Assembly (NCBI RefSeq): GCF_016861845.1
Contig: NZ_BOLV01000011.1
Coordinates: 1-64,000, forward strand
Source of the DNA: Lacticaseibacillus suilingensis
Lineage (GTDB): Bacteria; Bacillota; Bacilli; Lactobacillales; Lactobacillaceae
DNA: 64,000 bases
Direction: 5' to 3'
Each line of letters begins with the position of its first letter. Within the stretch, counting starts at the first letter, position 1. This document shows positions 1 through 7,981 of the stretch, piece by piece. The translations under genes were made by a program, and so were the position numbers. The notes below the pieces were generated by a model. The model had not been told where the DNA came from, ran no database searches, and saw only the letters and a list, made by a program, of their open reading frames with translations.

Positions 1-87
1 CACGCAAGGTCTTAGGCTGGAAGACACCATCGGAAGTCTTCATGGGCAAAAAGTTGCACTTGAGTTGACAATTCGTCGGGCAAGGCC

Positions 88-320
88 GCGGGTGGCGGCG
101 GTGGGCTCCGCTTGGCCGGGGGTGCTGGCGGTGCGGCCGGTCCGAGCCGAAAACCGGTCTCGGATCTAAAGTTGGAGCCAGCCTCGCTGCGCTCGTTGCT
201 GTCTCCAACTTTGCCGCGATTAGCTCTGGGAAGCCTAGCGCAAAAAACGCGCCGGTCTTCCGGTCGCTAATCGTTTCACTGCCAGACCCCCGCCAAGCTC
301 CGCCCACCGCCGTCACCCGC
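88..320. repeat. Family B giant imperfect palindrome, copy B1
   Basis: The left arm (88-129) and right arm (281-320) are near-complete inverted repeats of about 40 bp, starting GCGGGTG and ending CACCCGC. They enclose three smaller hairpins: GGTCCGAG/CTCGGATC near 139-165, GTTGGAG/CTCCAAC (171-209), and GATTAGC/GCTAATC (218-272, with a nested GGAAG/CTTCC). The element lies in the non-coding stretch before the reverse-strand acetyltransferase gene. No reading frame with a plausible start was seen. It shares architecture, but not sequence, with copies at 1182-1410 and 23963-24116. Confidence 0.75.
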
Positions 321-386
321 TCGATAACAGTAACGATTGCCGATAATCATCGTGCCTGTTCGCAATGGAGGAGAGGCCCTGCAGAC

Positions 387-427
387 AAAGCGGCCCCGAA
401 TCGTCAACGATGATTCGGAGCCGCTTT
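387..427. terminator. Hairpin terminator downstream of the GNAT gene
   Basis: A 16-bp stem (387-402 with 412-427, one G-T wobble) starts AAAGCGGC and ends GCCGCTTT. It overlaps the stop codon of the reverse-strand acetyltransferase. U-tracts are short on both strands, so it may act in either direction. Confidence 0.6.
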
Positions 428-1088
428 AATTATGACTCAGCGCGAGAAAATAGGTGCGTTCTTGATACACTTCCTCAACGTCGAAATCGGCCATCGCGGC
501 TTCAGTAAAGAAGGTAAACCACTGTGGGTATGTCGGTAGGACTGAGAGTCGACCTTGGGCCCCACTCAACACTAAAGTTTGAGTAGCTGGATCCAGTTGC
601 CATTTCACTCGAGGAAACTGATAGCTTTTTGGCGTCGCCAGCGCCCGCCAGTTATGGGCGATTTCTTGACCCCCGAGTTTTTGATATAAGCTGTTGGCAG
701 CTGGGTCGCTGCGCGTAAAGATTTCTACGAAGTCGGCGCCATTTTGCCGCAGTGCGGCTAAACACACGGTTATCAGTGCTTGGCCAATGCCTTGGCCTTG
801 GCGAGCGGGGTCGACAGCAAAGAGTTCAATGTAACTGCCGCGCCCACGATTTTGAACATAGATATCATGTTGCATCCGATCATCATTGAAGACTCCGGCA
901 TCGATAGCACCAACGATTTGCTCATCAATCACCGCGACCAGCTGAATGACAGCTTGGTAACCGTCTTCCTCGCCGTATGTATCGCGAACATCGCTAATTT
1001 GATCGCGGAATTGTGACCGCATGTAGGCTAAGGCAACGACATTCAACCAGTGCTCTTGGTCTTCAGGCTGATAGGGGCGGATTTTCAT
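426..1088 (-). CDS. GNAT family N-acetyltransferase
   Basis: A predicted 220-residue acetyl-CoA-dependent N-acetyltransferase; the substrate cannot be told from sequence. The acetyl-CoA loop is visible as ARQGQGIGQALI about halfway along, followed by the usual FTRSDPAANSLYQKLGG segment in which an Asn/Tyr helix precedes the final strand. A C-terminal extension of about 60 residues follows the GNAT core. The ATG at 1088 (protein start MKIRPYQ) is preferred over an upstream frame start at 1145 because a GGAAAGGA-like Shine-Dalgarno sequence sits just ahead of it. The gene stands alone, between family B elements on both sides. Confidence 0.85.
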   Translation of the reverse strand: MKIRPYQPEDQEHWLNVVALAYMRSQFRDQISDVRDTYGEEDGYQAVIQLVAVIDEQIVGAIDAGVFNDDRMQHDIYVQNRGRGSYIELFAVDPARQGQGIGQALITVCLAALRQNGADFVEIFTRSDPAANSLYQKLGGQEIAHNWRALATPKSYQFPRVKWQLDPATQTLVLSGAQGRLSVLPTYPQWFTFFTEAAMADFDVEEVYQERTYFLALSHN

Positions 1089-1181
1089 AGGGTGGATTCC
1101 TTTCCGAGTGGGTTGGCCAGTGCTAATAGGCCAGGGCTTGCACATTGGTCTGGGTTTTACAAATGGGTATACTGTTATCTA

Positions 1182-1410
1182 GCGAGTGAGGGTGGTGCGG
1201 CAGAGGGGCGCGGTGGTCCCGCAGCGAAACAGTCATGCCACGAGGAGCCTGCGCTTTTTGCAGGCTGCTCCTGGCATGAGTGGGGGCAAATCCGAAACGC
1301 CGTTGAGCGAAGCGATGGCGGTTCGGATTTGAGGCTGGAGACCGTTTTATGGCTCCAGCCGACCCCGCAGCAGGACCACCGCGCCCCGGCGCCGCACCAC
1401 CCTCACTCGC
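1182..1410. repeat. Family B giant imperfect palindrome, copy B2
   Basis: A 41-nt left arm (1182-1222, starting GCGAGTGAGGG) pairs with 1370-1410 (ending CCCTCACTCGC) with only four mismatches. Inside are three well-formed hairpins: 1234-1278 (19-bp arms CATGCCA...TGGCATG, two mismatches), 1288-1330 (AAATCCGAA/TTCGGATTT) and 1333-1360 (GGCTGGAG/CTCCAGCC, T-rich loop). The whole stretch folds as one long stem closing a multi-branch loop. Apparent reading frames through it have no support. Confidence 0.85.
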
Positions 1411-1447
1411 GGCAGCACACAAAATCCCCACCAGAACGCAATACCGC

Positions 1448-1476
1448 TTGACGCTGATGCCCCAACATGGTACGCT
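1448..1476 (+). promoter_or_regulatory. Promoter for rplJL
   Basis: A -35 box TTGACG (1448-1453) and a -10 box TACGCT (1471-1476) are 17 bp apart, just upstream of the L10 leader. Confidence 0.65.
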
Positions 1477-1482
1477 ACCTCT

Positions 1483-1592
1483 TGTGATTATTCACTCTGC
1501 CTAAGACTCAGGTGGCGCAAGCCTTAATATCCTGCCGAGGTGGTATCAGTTCGTTAGATACCTCTATGTCTTGGTAGACATGGAGTTTTTTT
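1483..1592 (+). promoter_or_regulatory. Ribosomal protein L10 leader with attenuator
   Basis: The 5' leader of rplJL resembles the Firmicutes L10 leader, to which L10(L12)4 binds for autogenous control. It holds the region around CCTGCCGAGG and ends in an intrinsic terminator: CTCTATGTCT (1562-1571) pairs with AGACATGGAG (1576-1585) and is followed by seven T residues (1586-1592). The terminator lies about 40 nt before the rplJ start, so premature termination is the likely mode of control. Confidence 0.8.
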
Positions 1593-1632
1593 ATGCGAAA
1601 AACCCCAACCAAACTACAGGAGGTGAAAATCA

Positions 1633-2139
1633 ATGAGTGAAACAATTATCGCTGCCAAAGCCAAGGTCGTTGCCGGCATCTCTGAACAGTTCAAAGCTGC
1701 TAAGAGTGCTGTTGTCGTTAACTACCGTGGCCTGACCGTGGCCCAAGTAACCGAATTGCGCAAGGAATTGCGCGACGCTGGTGTCAAGATGGAAGTCATC
1801 AAGAACACCTACCTGCGTCGGGCAGCCGATGCTAACGGCTACGAAGACCTCGATGCCGTTTTCACTGGCCCAACTGCTATCGCCTTTTCCAATGACGATG
1901 TTGTTGCTCCAGCTCGCATCATGGCCAAGTATGCCAAGCAGTTCGATGCCCTCGAAGTAAAAGGCGGGATCATCGAAGGCAAGGTTGCTAGTCTTGATGA
2001 AATCAACCAGTTGGCTTCGTTGCCAGACCGCGATGGGATGTTGTCCATGCTGTTGTCTGTTCTGCAGGCGCCAGTGCGCAACGTCGCATACGCTGTCAAA
2101 GCCGTTGCCGACAGCAAAGAAGAGGAACCAGCTGCTTAA
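1633..2139 (+). CDS. rplJ: 50S ribosomal protein L10
   Basis: A 168-residue L10, the stalk base protein that anchors L7/L12 dimers to 23S rRNA. The family N-terminus is clear: [20 protein letters not shown], then [20 protein letters not shown] and the KNTYLRRA segment. The C-terminal helix that binds L12 ends in acidic EEEPAA. The ATG at 1633 follows an AGGAGGTG Shine-Dalgarno. It is the first gene of a two-gene operon with rplL, preceded by its autoregulatory leader. Length is normal for lactobacilli. Confidence 0.97.
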   Translation: MSETIIAAKAKVVAGISEQFKAAKSAVVVNYRGLTVAQVTELRKELRDAGVKMEVIKNTYLRRAADANGYEDLDAVFTGPTAIAFSNDDVVAPARIMAKYAKQFDALEVKGGIIEGKVASLDEINQLASLPDRDGMLSMLLSVLQAPVRNVAYAVKAVADSKEEEPAA

Positions 2140-2199
2140 TGCCGCTTGACCTCGTTGCTTAATGCCACCAAACATCATATAAAAATGGAGGAAACAAAC

Positions 2200-2568
2200 A
2201 TGGCTTTAGACACACAAGCAATTGTCGACCAGCTTAAAGATGCATCTATCCTTGAACTGAACGACCTCGTAAAAGCAATTGAAGAAGAATTCGGCGTTAG
2301 CGCTGCTGCTCCTGTAGCAGCCGCTGCTGCCGGTGCCGACGCTGGCGCTGCCGCTAAGGACAGCTACACCGTTGAACTGACCGAAGTAGGTCAGGAAAAG
2401 GTTAAGGTTATCAAAGAAGTCCGTGCCATCACTGGCTTGGGCCTTAAGGATGCCAAGGGTCTGGTTGATGCTGCTCCTTCCGCAATCAAGGAAGACATCG
2501 CCGAAGACGAAGCTAACAAGCTCAAGGAACAACTTGAAGCCGTTGGCGCAACTGTTACCCTCAAGTAA
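2200..2568 (+). CDS. rplL: 50S ribosomal protein L7/L12
   Basis: A 122-residue stalk protein that recruits translation GTPases. The N-terminal dimerisation helix ([20 protein letters not shown]) is followed by an Ala-rich hinge (residues about 35-52) and the C-terminal domain with [20 protein letters not shown]. The ATG at 2200 has a GGAGG Shine-Dalgarno at 2187-2191; longer in-frame starts upstream are not needed. Codon use is strongly biased, as expected for a very highly expressed gene. A terminator follows directly. Confidence 0.98.
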   Translation: MALDTQAIVDQLKDASILELNDLVKAIEEEFGVSAAAPVAAAAAGADAGAAAKDSYTVELTEVGQEKVKVIKEVRAITGLGLKDAKGLVDAAPSAIKEDIAEDEANKLKEQLEAVGATVTLK

Positions 2569-2583
2569 TCAGGCGTCTACCCT

Positions 2584-2614
2584 AAAATCGTCAGCGATCA
2601 GCTGGCGATTTTTT
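2584..2614 (+). terminator. Terminator of rplJL
   Basis: AATCGTCAGC (2586-2595) pairs with GCTGGCGATT (2601-2610), followed by a run of T residues to 2614. Confidence 0.85.
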
Positions 2615-2628
2615 GATTCCCACGGTAA

Positions 2629-2655
2629 AGAAAAAACCGAGCACTAGGCTCGGTT
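2629..2655 (-). terminator. Terminator of the reverse-strand lipoprotein gene
   Basis: AACCGAGC (2635-2642) pairs with GCTCGGTT (2648-2655). The A-run on the plus strand supplies the U-tract for reverse transcription. Confidence 0.8.
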
Positions 2656-2661
2656 AAGGGG

Positions 2662-3447
2662 TTACTTCGTGGTGGCTTGGTACAGCAGTGGTTCGCTCAT
2701 GCCAGGGCCTTGGTAGGCCAGCTGTAGGTGCATGCCGGCACCAACAACGACACCGGCATTGCCGAACACGGCCCAGAAGGTGGTGCTGGCATAACCGCCA
2801 GGCTCGATTTTGGTGGTGCCCACTTGATTGGCCGGCACCGTGGCTGGCGCGAGGAACGGGCCGGTGATGGTGAACTGACCAGGCGTGGGTAAAAAGGCGG
2901 CGGTTTGGCTGTAGTTGGCATATTCCACGGTAATCTGCACGCTTAGGTTCTTGCGGAGCGTCCCTTTGGTGACCAGCGCTTGGCCAGTGCTATCGAGCTG
3001 ATGCGTGACATTGGTGATGCGCAAGCCGTAAGCGTCATTGGGGCCAAGGCCCATTTCATTCACCGGCAGAATGCGCGTGCTACTGCCGGCGCTGTCAACC
3101 ACGGTCAGCGTTTTCGTGGTGGTTTTACCATGTGCTTTGGCTTCCAGGGTCAGGATGCCTTGTTTCAACCCGCCGTTAATGGTTTGCTGCTTACCGGTGC
3201 CAGTGCCGCTGACCAGCACCTTATCGGCCGCGTCGCGATCCCGCAGCGTGAATTTGGCATTATCGCTGATGGTGAATTGCAACTTGGTTTTGCCGTTTTG
3301 CGATTTGAACAGGGTCGTTTTCAGGTTAATGGTTGGGGCGGGGTAGGTCTTGCTTGACTGGCTCTCTTGGCCGTTTTTGGCAGGGCTGCTGCAAGCGGCT
3401 AACAGCGCCAAGGCCAGCACGGCAAGCCCGGTTTTGAAGAATTTCAT
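2662..3447 (-). CDS. Predicted lipoprotein of unknown function
   Basis: A 261-residue secreted lipoprotein. The signal peptide MKFFKTGLAVLALALLAAC carries a lipobox (LAAC), so Lgt/Lsp processing would leave Cys19 lipidated on the outer face of the membrane. The linker after it is Ser/Lys/Gln-rich. Two beta-rich halves follow: residues about 45-125 look like an Ig-like Bacillales adhesion module (NLKTTLFKSQNGKTKLQF...), and residues about 150-258 resemble the DUF4352/DUF5067 type of secreted fold. The start at 3447 is chosen because it begins the signal peptide. It is divergent from mprF. No specific function can be assigned. Confidence 0.75.
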   Translation of the reverse strand: MKFFKTGLAVLALALLAACSSPAKNGQESQSSKTYPAPTINLKTTLFKSQNGKTKLQFTISDNAKFTLRDRDAADKVLVSGTGTGKQQTINGGLKQGILTLEAKAHGKTTTKTLTVVDSAGSSTRILPVNEMGLGPNDAYGLRITNVTHQLDSTGQALVTKGTLRKNLSVQITVEYANYSQTAAFLPTPGQFTITGPFLAPATVPANQVGTTKIEPGGYASTTFWAVFGNAGVVVGAGMHLQLAYQGPGMSEPLLYQATTK

Positions 3448-3530
3448 TGTACTGCCTCCATCTCTGCTTTGATTGTACGAATTCCGCCGGCCAATTACAA
3501 ACTGGTGCCGCCGTATAACACTATTGTTAG

Positions 3531-3558
3531 CTGGCACAAGGCTAACCTCCGTTATAAT
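3531..3558 (+). promoter_or_regulatory. Likely mprF promoter
   Basis: A perfect -10 box TATAAT (3553-3558) sits 20 bp ahead of the mprF ATG. The best -35 is CTGGCA (3531-3536) with a 16-bp spacer, so the -35 is weak. Confidence 0.5.
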
Positions 3559-3578
3559 AAACAGGAACGGAGGGCGTT

Positions 3579-6200
3579 ATGAAGAAGTTTGGACAATCAA
3601 TGGTTGATGGGATTCGCAAGCACCTGACCTTGCTGAAGGTGCTCTTTGTGTTGTCAGTGTTGGTGTTTGTAATCATCGAACTGGGCCGGATCGGCCGCGA
3701 GCTGAGTGGGGCGCAAATGCGGGCTAGCTTGGCGTCACAAAGTCCGCAGTCGCTGCTGGCCATGGCGGCACTGGGGTTGGTGGCGGTGGTGCCAATGCTG
3801 AATTACGACTTCACCATCACCAAAATGCTACCAGGTGACTTTAAGCCGCTTTACGTGGTGCGGTCAGGCTGGGTGGTGAATTCCTTCACCAACATCGCCG
3901 GTTTTGGTGGCTTTTTAGGCGCCAGTTTGCGGGCGAATTATTATCATGACAAGGCGACGAACAAACAAATTTTGGTGGCCATTTCCAAAATCGCTTTGTT
4001 CCTGCTGGCCGGGCTGTCGCTGTGGTCCATTTTGGCGCTGCTGCTGATTTTTGGGCTGGGCATCGGCCGAATGTTCTCGGATTACTGGATTTGGTTGATT
4101 GGCGGCGCCGCGTATTTTCCGGTGCTGATGGTGGTGACGCATCTGTCCAATCAACGCTTCTTTGCTGACATGCCCATTCGCCGCCAGCTCAGCTTGACCC
4201 TCAGCTCTTTTCTGGAGTGGGGTGGCTGCGCCTTATTCTTCCTAGCCATCGGCGGGTTCATGCAGGTGCCGATCAACTTGGCCCATGTGCTGCCGCTTTT
4301 CATGGTGGCCAATGTGCTCGGCGTGATTTCTATGGTGCCAGGGGGCTTAGGTTCTTTTGATGTGTTCATGCTGCTGGGGTTGACCCAGCTCGGGGTGAAT
4401 AATAACCTGGCGGCGGTGTGGTTGCTGTTTTACCGGTTGTTCTACTATGTCATTCCCTTTCTGATTGGGATCGGCTTTTTTCTGCAGGATGCCGGGCGCC
4501 GGCTGAATGCCGAACTCGAAGGCCTGCCGCTCCAGGTGGTGCGCAAGGTCGCGCATATCGTGCTGGTGGTCTTCCTGTATTTCTCAGCGATTATGTTGTT
4601 GCTGCGCGGGATTATTCCAGTGTCGGCGATGAAGAACCATGTGTTTGTGCGGCTGTACCCATACACCTTCCTGTTTTTGAGCCGGGTCACCAACATCATG
4701 ATGGCCTTCATTATTTTCGGCTTTGCCCGTGGCATTGCCAATCGAGTCAAAAAGGCTTACGCGCCGACGGTTATCGTGCTGTTGCTGGCACTGGCTGGCT
4801 CCTTGATGCGTGAGTACAGCTTGCGCTTCATCCTCTTCTTGGCGGTCATTCTCGTGGCGGCGGTGTTCGCGCGTAAGGAACTGACCCGCGACCGCATGGA
4901 TTTTCCTTGGGGCAATCGGCTGGTGGATGCCGGCATTTTCGGGATGACGGCGTTGTTTTATGCGCTGGCGTTGTTCTACAATGTGCCGAATATTCACCAC
5001 CGTCGGCCAGTGCCGCAGGTCTTCCTCTTTCCGTCAGAGCGGATGTGGTTCTCCACTTTTGTCGGGGTGTTGGTGGCGGCGCTGACGCTGGGGGTGATTT
5101 ATCACTATCTGTCCAACCCGAAGCCCAATCTAGGCGTTGACCTTGATGTGGCGCGCGTCAAGGCAGTGCTGGCGCAATACGGCGGTAATGAAATTTCACA
5201 TTTGGCCTTCACCGGTGATAAAAAGTTACGCTTTTATCAGGTAGATGGCGAGGACCGGGTGTTTTTCCTGTACCGTAAGAAAACCGATAAAATCGTCATT
5301 CTCGGGGAGCCGATCGGTGATCCGGACCAAATTGGCCCCGCCATTGCCGATTTCATGGCTGCCGCGGATAGCAATGACTTGACGCTGGTCTTCTACGAAA
5401 TTTCCGAGCAGCTGACGATGCTGCTCCATGAGTATGGGTTCGACTTCATGAAGTTCGGGGAAGAAGGCGATGTGGATGTGACCAACTTCTCCTTAGCGGG
5501 CACTAAACGCAAAGGCGAGCGCGCTTTGATGCACAAATTTGAGCGTAAAGGGTACACTTACCAGTGGCTCAAGCCGCCCTTTAGTGCCGAGACCCTCGCG
5601 GCACTCAAGCAGGTGTCAGATAGTTGGCTGGAAGGACGACCGGAAAAAGGCTTTTCGCTCGGCTTTTTCGATGCCGATTATCTGAACACGGCGCCGGTTG
5701 CGGTGATCAAAGATCAAGCTGGCCAAATCGTTTCCTTCGCTTCAGCAATGCCGATGCACGATGGTCAAACGACCAGTATCGACTTGATGCGCTCCAGTGA
5801 AGCCGCCCCAAGCGGCATCATGGATGGCATCTTTATCAATTTGTTCCAGCAGGCCCAAGCAGACGGCTATCAGTACTTCAACATGGGGATGGCGCCACTG
5901 GCCAATGTCGGCACTTCCTCGTATTCCTTTTTTGAAGAGAAGCTGGCGCATTTGGTTTACCAATATGGGTATCGCTTTTATGGCTTCCAGGGGTTACGCT
6001 CATATAAGAACAAATATGTCACCAAGTGGGTGCCCAAGTATGTCGCTTATCGTAAGCGCAATTCGCTGTTGTTCACCTTGCTGCAAATTCTGCTGCTGGT
6101 GAACCAGCGGGTGGATCAGCGCAAGGAAGGCGGCTACTTGACGCGCCGCTTGGCTAAAATCAGTCGGATCAGTGACTTGGTCCAACGAAGTGAGAGGTAA
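3579..6200 (+). CDS. mprF: Bifunctional lysylphosphatidylglycerol flippase/synthetase MprF
   Basis: An 873-residue membrane enzyme that transfers Lys (or another amino acid) from charged tRNA to phosphatidylglycerol and flips the product. This lowers surface charge and protects against cationic peptides. The N-terminal half (residues about 1-510) is a series of hydrophobic segments typical of the flippase domain, including VANVLGVISMVPGGLGSFD. The C-terminal cytosolic part (about 520-860) is the DUF2156 transferase domain, with FVFLYRKKTDKIVILGEP-like and YQYFNMGMAPLANVG segments. Length is that of full MprF. An AACGGAGG Shine-Dalgarno precedes the ATG. The methyltransferase gene starts 4 bp after the stop. 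Confidence 0.92.
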   Translation: MKKFGQSMVDGIRKHLTLLKVLFVLSVLVFVIIELGRIGRELSGAQMRASLASQSPQSLLAMAALGLVAVVPMLNYDFTITKMLPGDFKPLYVVRSGWVVNSFTNIAGFGGFLGASLRANYYHDKATNKQILVAISKIALFLLAGLSLWSILALLLIFGLGIGRMFSDYWIWLIGGAAYFPVLMVVTHLSNQRFFADMPIRRQLSLTLSSFLEWGGCALFFLAIGGFMQVPINLAHVLPLFMVANVLGVISMVPGGLGSFDVFMLLGLTQLGVNNNLAAVWLLFYRLFYYVIPFLIGIGFFLQDAGRRLNAELEGLPLQVVRKVAHIVLVVFLYFSAIMLLLRGIIPVSAMKNHVFVRLYPYTFLFLSRVTNIMMAFIIFGFARGIANRVKKAYAPTVIVLLLALAGSLMREYSLRFILFLAVILVAAVFARKELTRDRMDFPWGNRLVDAGIFGMTALFYALALFYNVPNIHHRRPVPQVFLFPSERMWFSTFVGVLVAALTLGVIYHYLSNPKPNLGVDLDVARVKAVLAQYGGNEISHLAFTGDKKLRFYQVDGEDRVFFLYRKKTDKIVILGEPIGDPDQIGPAIADFMAAADSNDLTLVFYEISEQLTMLLHEYGFDFMKFGEEGDVDVTNFSLAGTKRKGERALMHKFERKGYTYQWLKPPFSAETLAALKQVSDSWLEGRPEKGFSLGFFDADYLNTAPVAVIKDQAGQIVSFASAMPMHDGQTTSIDLMRSSEAAPSGIMDGIFINLFQQAQADGYQYFNMGMAPLANVGTSSYSFFEEKLAHLVYQYGYRFYGFQGLRSYKNKYVTKWVPKYVAYRKRNSLLFTLLQILLLVNQRVDQRKEGGYLTRRLAKISRISDLVQRSER

Positions 6201-6203
6201 AAC

Positions 6204-6809
6204 ATGTCCCATTATTATGAAAATGATCCTGAGCTCGCTCATGATGAACACGAATTCAGTTTCACCTTGGCAGGGCACCCATTGCGGTTCACCGCGGACA
6301 ACGGCGTGTTTTCCAAGCACACGGTAGATTTTGGCAGTCGCGTTCTGATTGAGACCGTGGTTGAGCAAACCCTGCCAGCTGGGCCGATTCTGGATGTTGG
6401 CTGTGGTTACGGCCCAATTGGTTTGGCCTTGGCCAAGCAGTATCCAGAGCGGCAAGTGGTGATGAGCGATGTGAACGAACGTGCCTTGGGCCTCGCCAAG
6501 CGCAATGCCGAAGCGAACCAAATCGCCAATGTCACTATTGTTGAATCGTCGGTATACGATGCGATTGACGGCCAATTTGGTGTCATTGTTACGAACCCAC
6601 CGATTCGCGCCGGCAAAGCCATTGTTTCCGCCATTCTGGAAGGCGCACTGGCGCACTTGCAACCAGGCGGCCAGCTCTACGCCGTGCTGCAGAAAAAGCA
6701 AGGTGCCTCGTCGGCTTTGAAGCTGATGCAAGCCACTTTTGGCCAAGCCGAAAAGGTCAAGATGGCCCATGGGTACTATATTTTGCGAGCCACGAAACCA
6801 ACGGCCTAG
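6204..6809 (+). CDS. Class I SAM-dependent methyltransferase (RsmC/YbxB-like)
   Basis: A 201-residue Rossmann methyltransferase. Motif I is ILDVGCGYGPIGLALA (residues about 65-80), the acidic end of strand 2 is VVMSDVNERAL, and the catalytic-type motif IV is VTNPPIRAGK, the N-P-P signature of N-methyltransferases acting on exocyclic amines. The family contains the 16S rRNA G1207 enzyme RsmC and B. subtilis YbxB, so an rRNA target is likely but not shown. It lies between mprF and tadA, with a 3-bp gap from mprF suggesting cotranscription. Confidence 0.85.
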   Translation: MSHYYENDPELAHDEHEFSFTLAGHPLRFTADNGVFSKHTVDFGSRVLIETVVEQTLPAGPILDVGCGYGPIGLALAKQYPERQVVMSDVNERALGLAKRNAEANQIANVTIVESSVYDAIDGQFGVIVTNPPIRAGKAIVSAILEGALAHLQPGGQLYAVLQKKQGASSALKLMQATFGQAEKVKMAHGYYILRATKPTA

Positions 6810-6833
6810 CATTCTTCGAGAAAGGAGCCGCTC

Positions 6834-7334
6834 ATGAACCAATCAGAATCCGAGCATTACATGGACCTCGCGCTAGAAGAAGCCCGCGCCGCCGGCCTGA
6901 TTGGTGAAGTGCCGATTGGGGCGGTGATTGTGCATGATGGTCAGGTCGTGGGCCGCGGGCATAACCTGCGCGAACACAGCCAAGACAGCACGCTACATGC
7001 CGAAATCTTGGCCATTCAGGAGGCCTGCATGACTTTGGGCAGCTGGCGGCTGGAAGATTGCGATTTGTATGTCACACTGGAGCCATGCCCGATGTGTGCC
7101 GGCGCCATGATCAACAGTCGCATTCGCCGCTGTTACTACGGCGCGCCGGACCCCAAAGCGGGTGCCGCCGGAACGCTCGTGGATTTGCTCTCAGATCAGC
7201 GGTTCAACCACCAAGTTGAAGTCGTTGCTGGCCTGAAACAGGCTGAAGCAGCGGGGTTGCTGCAGAATTTTTTCCGCGGCATTCGCGCGAAACGCAAGGC
7301 GGCGAAAAAGGCCCGGCAGGAGGGTTCGGCATGA
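6834..7334 (+). CDS. tadA: tRNA-specific adenosine deaminase
   Basis: A 166-residue zinc deaminase that converts A34 to inosine in tRNA-Arg(ACG), allowing wobble decoding. The catalytic HAE is in STLHAEILAIQEA and the zinc PCxxC in EPCPMCAGAMINSRI. The C-terminal Lys/Arg-rich helix is typical of TadA. An AAAGGAG Shine-Dalgarno precedes the ATG. In related genomes tadA is commonly followed by the SRP RNA and dnaX. Here the response-regulator gene overlaps its stop by 4 bp (ATGA), and the SRP RNA is nearly 5 kb away. Confidence 0.96.
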   Translation: MNQSESEHYMDLALEEARAAGLIGEVPIGAVIVHDGQVVGRGHNLREHSQDSTLHAEILAIQEACMTLGSWRLEDCDLYVTLEPCPMCAGAMINSRIRRCYYGAPDPKAGAAGTLVDLLSDQRFNHQVEVVAGLKQAEAAGLLQNFFRGIRAKRKAAKKARQEGSA

Positions 7335-7981
7335 AAATTTTGATTGTGGAAGACGAGCCAGGACTCCGCGCTAGCATGGCGGCCTTTTTTGGCAGTCAGC
7401 ATCAGGTGCTGGAAGCGGGAGATTTGGCCGCCGCAACAACAGCCTTGACCCAAAGCCCAGAACTCATGATCCTCGATTTGACCTTGCCGGATGGGGATGG
7501 CCTACCTTGGCTTCAGTTGTGGCGCCCTAGCCTCAGCGCGAAAGTCGTGGTGCTGACGGCGAATGATCAAGAATCCACCGAGCTGCAAGGCCTTAAACTC
7601 GCTGACGAGTATTTGGTTAAGCCGGTGAGTCTGCGGGTGTTAGCCGCCCGGGTCGCTAAGCTTTGGCCAGCAGCAGATCTACAGATTGGGGCGCTCTCTG
7701 TGGACTTTGCCGCGCACCGCGTCACCCGCAGTGGCCAACCAATCACCCTAACGGCGGCGGAATGGCGTTTGTTCAGTTACCTGGTGCAAAATCGCGGTCA
7801 AATTCTCAGTCGGGAGCAGATTATCGCCAGTTTGTGGGATACCCGCGATGCCTTTGTCGCTGATAATACCTTAACGGTGACCATGAAGCGGCTGCGCGAT
7901 AAGCTCGAACCCGACCCGGCGAAACCGCAATTGCTTCGTACCATCAGAGGAATGGGGTATTTTCTCGATGCTCAAGCCTGA
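7331..7981 (+). CDS. OmpR-family response regulator
   Basis: A 216-residue two-component regulator. The receiver domain (about 1-110) has the acidic pair VEDE, phosphoacceptor Asp in LMILDLTLPDGDG, Thr in VVLTAND and the conserved Lys in EYLVKPVSLR. The C-terminal winged helix (about 125-214) shows TAAEWRLFSYLVQNRGQILS and RTIRGMGYFLD. It overlaps tadA upstream by 4 bp and the kinase gene downstream by 14 bp, so all three are probably translationally coupled. Its likely target is the adjacent ABC transporter. The tadA coupling is unusual, because the cassette seems inserted behind a housekeeping gene. Confidence 0.92.
   Translation: MKILIVEDEPGLRASMAAFFGSQHQVLEAGDLAAATTALTQSPELMILDLTLPDGDGLPWLQLWRPSLSAKVVVLTANDQESTELQGLKLADEYLVKPVSLRVLAARVAKLWPAADLQIGALSVDFAAHRVTRSGQPITLTAAEWRLFSYLVQNRGQILSREQIIASLWDTRDAFVADNTLTVTMKRLRDKLEPDPAKPQLLRTIRGMGYFLDAQA

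Noticed and set aside
88-320. Reading the family A and B repeats as insertion sequences or a CRISPR array
   Set aside because: No transposase frame is present, the repeat units are palindromic and not regularly spaced, and copies differ in stem sequence.
1050-1451. Forward and reverse frames of 100-130 codons through palindrome B2
   Set aside because: They run through the arms of an inverted repeat, lack ribosome sites, and both strands give similar low-complexity products.
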